Of a DNA stretch of 17,245 nucleotides, positions 16,695-17,245 are shown in pieces. The first letter of the stretch is position 1, and each line of letters begins with the position of its first letter. The DNA is taken from the NCBI GenBank assembly GCA_002307095.1, contig DBTO01000286.1, positions 5,796 to 23,040 on the forward strand, in the 5' to 3' direction. The notes below the pieces were generated by a model. It ran no database searches. It worked only from the letters and a program-made list of their open reading frames with translations, and was not told the origin of the DNA. Both the position numbers and the translations under genes were made by a program. This DNA comes from Sulfurospirillum sp. UBA1314. GTDB taxonomy: Bacteria > Campylobacterota > Campylobacteria > Campylobacterales > Sulfurospirillaceae.

Positions 16695-17245
16695 GATTTA
16701 TTTCCTCATTCAAATACTCTTCCAATGATTTTTTTTGTATACATATTAATGATGGTTCCAAGGTTAAATTACTTTGAAAGAGCTGTGTTTTTCCTTCTCC
16801 ATGTTGAGGAAGTAGTATTGTGCTACTTTGCAAATAAATTTTCTTAATCATTGCTGCAAATTCAAACCGACTTAATTTTCGATTACCACAAATGTGAATT
16901 TTCCCAATAATATTATGTTTAATGACATTTAAAATATTCTCATTTAATAACTGAATGGGTGTTGGTGTAAAATAAATATCATCAAATAGTTCTATTTTTT
17001 TCTCTTCGGATAAGCTTTTTAAAAGCCAATCAAAGAATGTCCCATTTTTTCCCATGACTGCAGAAGTTCTAATTATTGAATATTTGACACTAGAAGAGAG
17101 TATTATTTTTTCAGCTTCATTATTGGATATTCCATAATTTGTTTGAGGATTAGGGGTATCTGTATCTGTAAAATTCCCTTGAATTCCATCAAAAATATAA
17201 TCTGTTGAAAAAAAGGCAAAATGGGTATCAAACTGATTTTTTATC
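16687..17245 (-). CDS. RmlD-like sugar-nucleotide reductase (5' end beyond window)
   Basis: This is the C-terminal part (185 codons plus stop) of an extended SDR related to dTDP-4-dehydrorhamnose reductase. The frame is open to the window edge, so the internal Met at 17055 is not the start. The fragment reads FFSTDYIFDG near its beginning, equivalent to the TDYVFDG core of RmlD. The active-site tyrosine follows in NYGISNNEAEK (Tyr codon 17136-17134). RmlD has YxxxK here, but the fourth position is Asn (AAT, codon 17124-17122), so the catalytic lysine seems to be missing. RTSAVMGKNGTFFDW and the LSRFEFAAMI helix fit the family. It could be a redirected or weakened enzyme, or a subunit working with the cupin. 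The N-terminal nucleotide-binding half is not visible. Confidence 0.75.
   Translation of the reverse strand, partial: IKNQFDTHFAFFSTDYIFDGIQGNFTDTDTPNPQTNYGISNNEAEKIILSSSVKYSIIRTSAVMGKNGTFFDWLLKSLSEEKKIELFDDIYFTPTPIQLLNENILNVIKHNIIGKIHICGNRKLSRFEFAAMIKKIYLQSSTILLPQHGEGKTQLFQSNLTLEPSLICIQKKSLEEYLNEEINHD

Overview
The window is a densely packed, single-direction (minus strand) block of 17 protein-coding genes: the end of a histidine-biosynthesis pair, a PglB-type protein N-glycosylation block, and a long run of glycan-assembly genes. Both window edges cut through genes (hisA at base 1, a sugar-nucleotide reductase at base 17245). The only gaps between genes are 31, 9, 7 and 1 bases; every other junction overlaps. 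I see no RNA gene, insertion sequence, CRISPR array, terminator or internal promoter. The likely organism is a member of the Campylobacterota, possibly Sulfurospirillum-like. This rests on the full-length bacterial oligosaccharyltransferase PglB (WWDYG at residues 460-464) next to PglF- and PglG-type proteins. The genus is a guess.

Layout in the direction of transcription (high to low coordinates): 17245-15455 holds sugar-nucleotide modification genes (RmlD-like reductase fragment, small cupin, NAD-dependent epimerase). 15458-13384 holds two glycosyltransferases (HlpA/GNT-I-like and GT4). 13387-12431 is a GDP-mannose 4,6-dehydratase. 12438-7960 holds a GT2, an acyltransferase-3 membrane protein, a GT4, a GT9-like transferase and a second GT2. 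7963-4402 holds a WbpV-like reductase, a WbpL/WecA-like phosphoglycosyltransferase and a PglF/WbpM-type UDP-GlcNAc 4,6-dehydratase. 4392-1293 holds pglB and a pglG-like gene. 1296-1 holds hisH and hisA.

The inferred pathway is as follows. The dehydratase and reductase make a UDP-6-deoxy-HexNAc (QuiNAc- or FucNAc-like), and the WbpL-like enzyme loads it onto undecaprenyl phosphate. The glycosyltransferases, fed partly by GDP-6-deoxy-mannose-type and related sugars, extend it, and the acyltransferase may acetylate it. PglB then moves the finished glycan to protein asparagines in the periplasm. No flippase, polymerase, PglC, PglD or PglE is visible, so some parts must lie elsewhere or the scheme differs.

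Base composition changes across the window: sampled 60-base lines are 45-48% GC in the his/pglB part, about 30-33% in the middle, and 17-27% in the distal glycosyltransferase part. This fits a variable, exchangeable sugar locus joined to a conserved core. The most striking non-gene signal is the 10-base palindrome TTACATGTAA. It occurs seven times perfectly, always inside genes and in two different reading frames, far above chance expectation.
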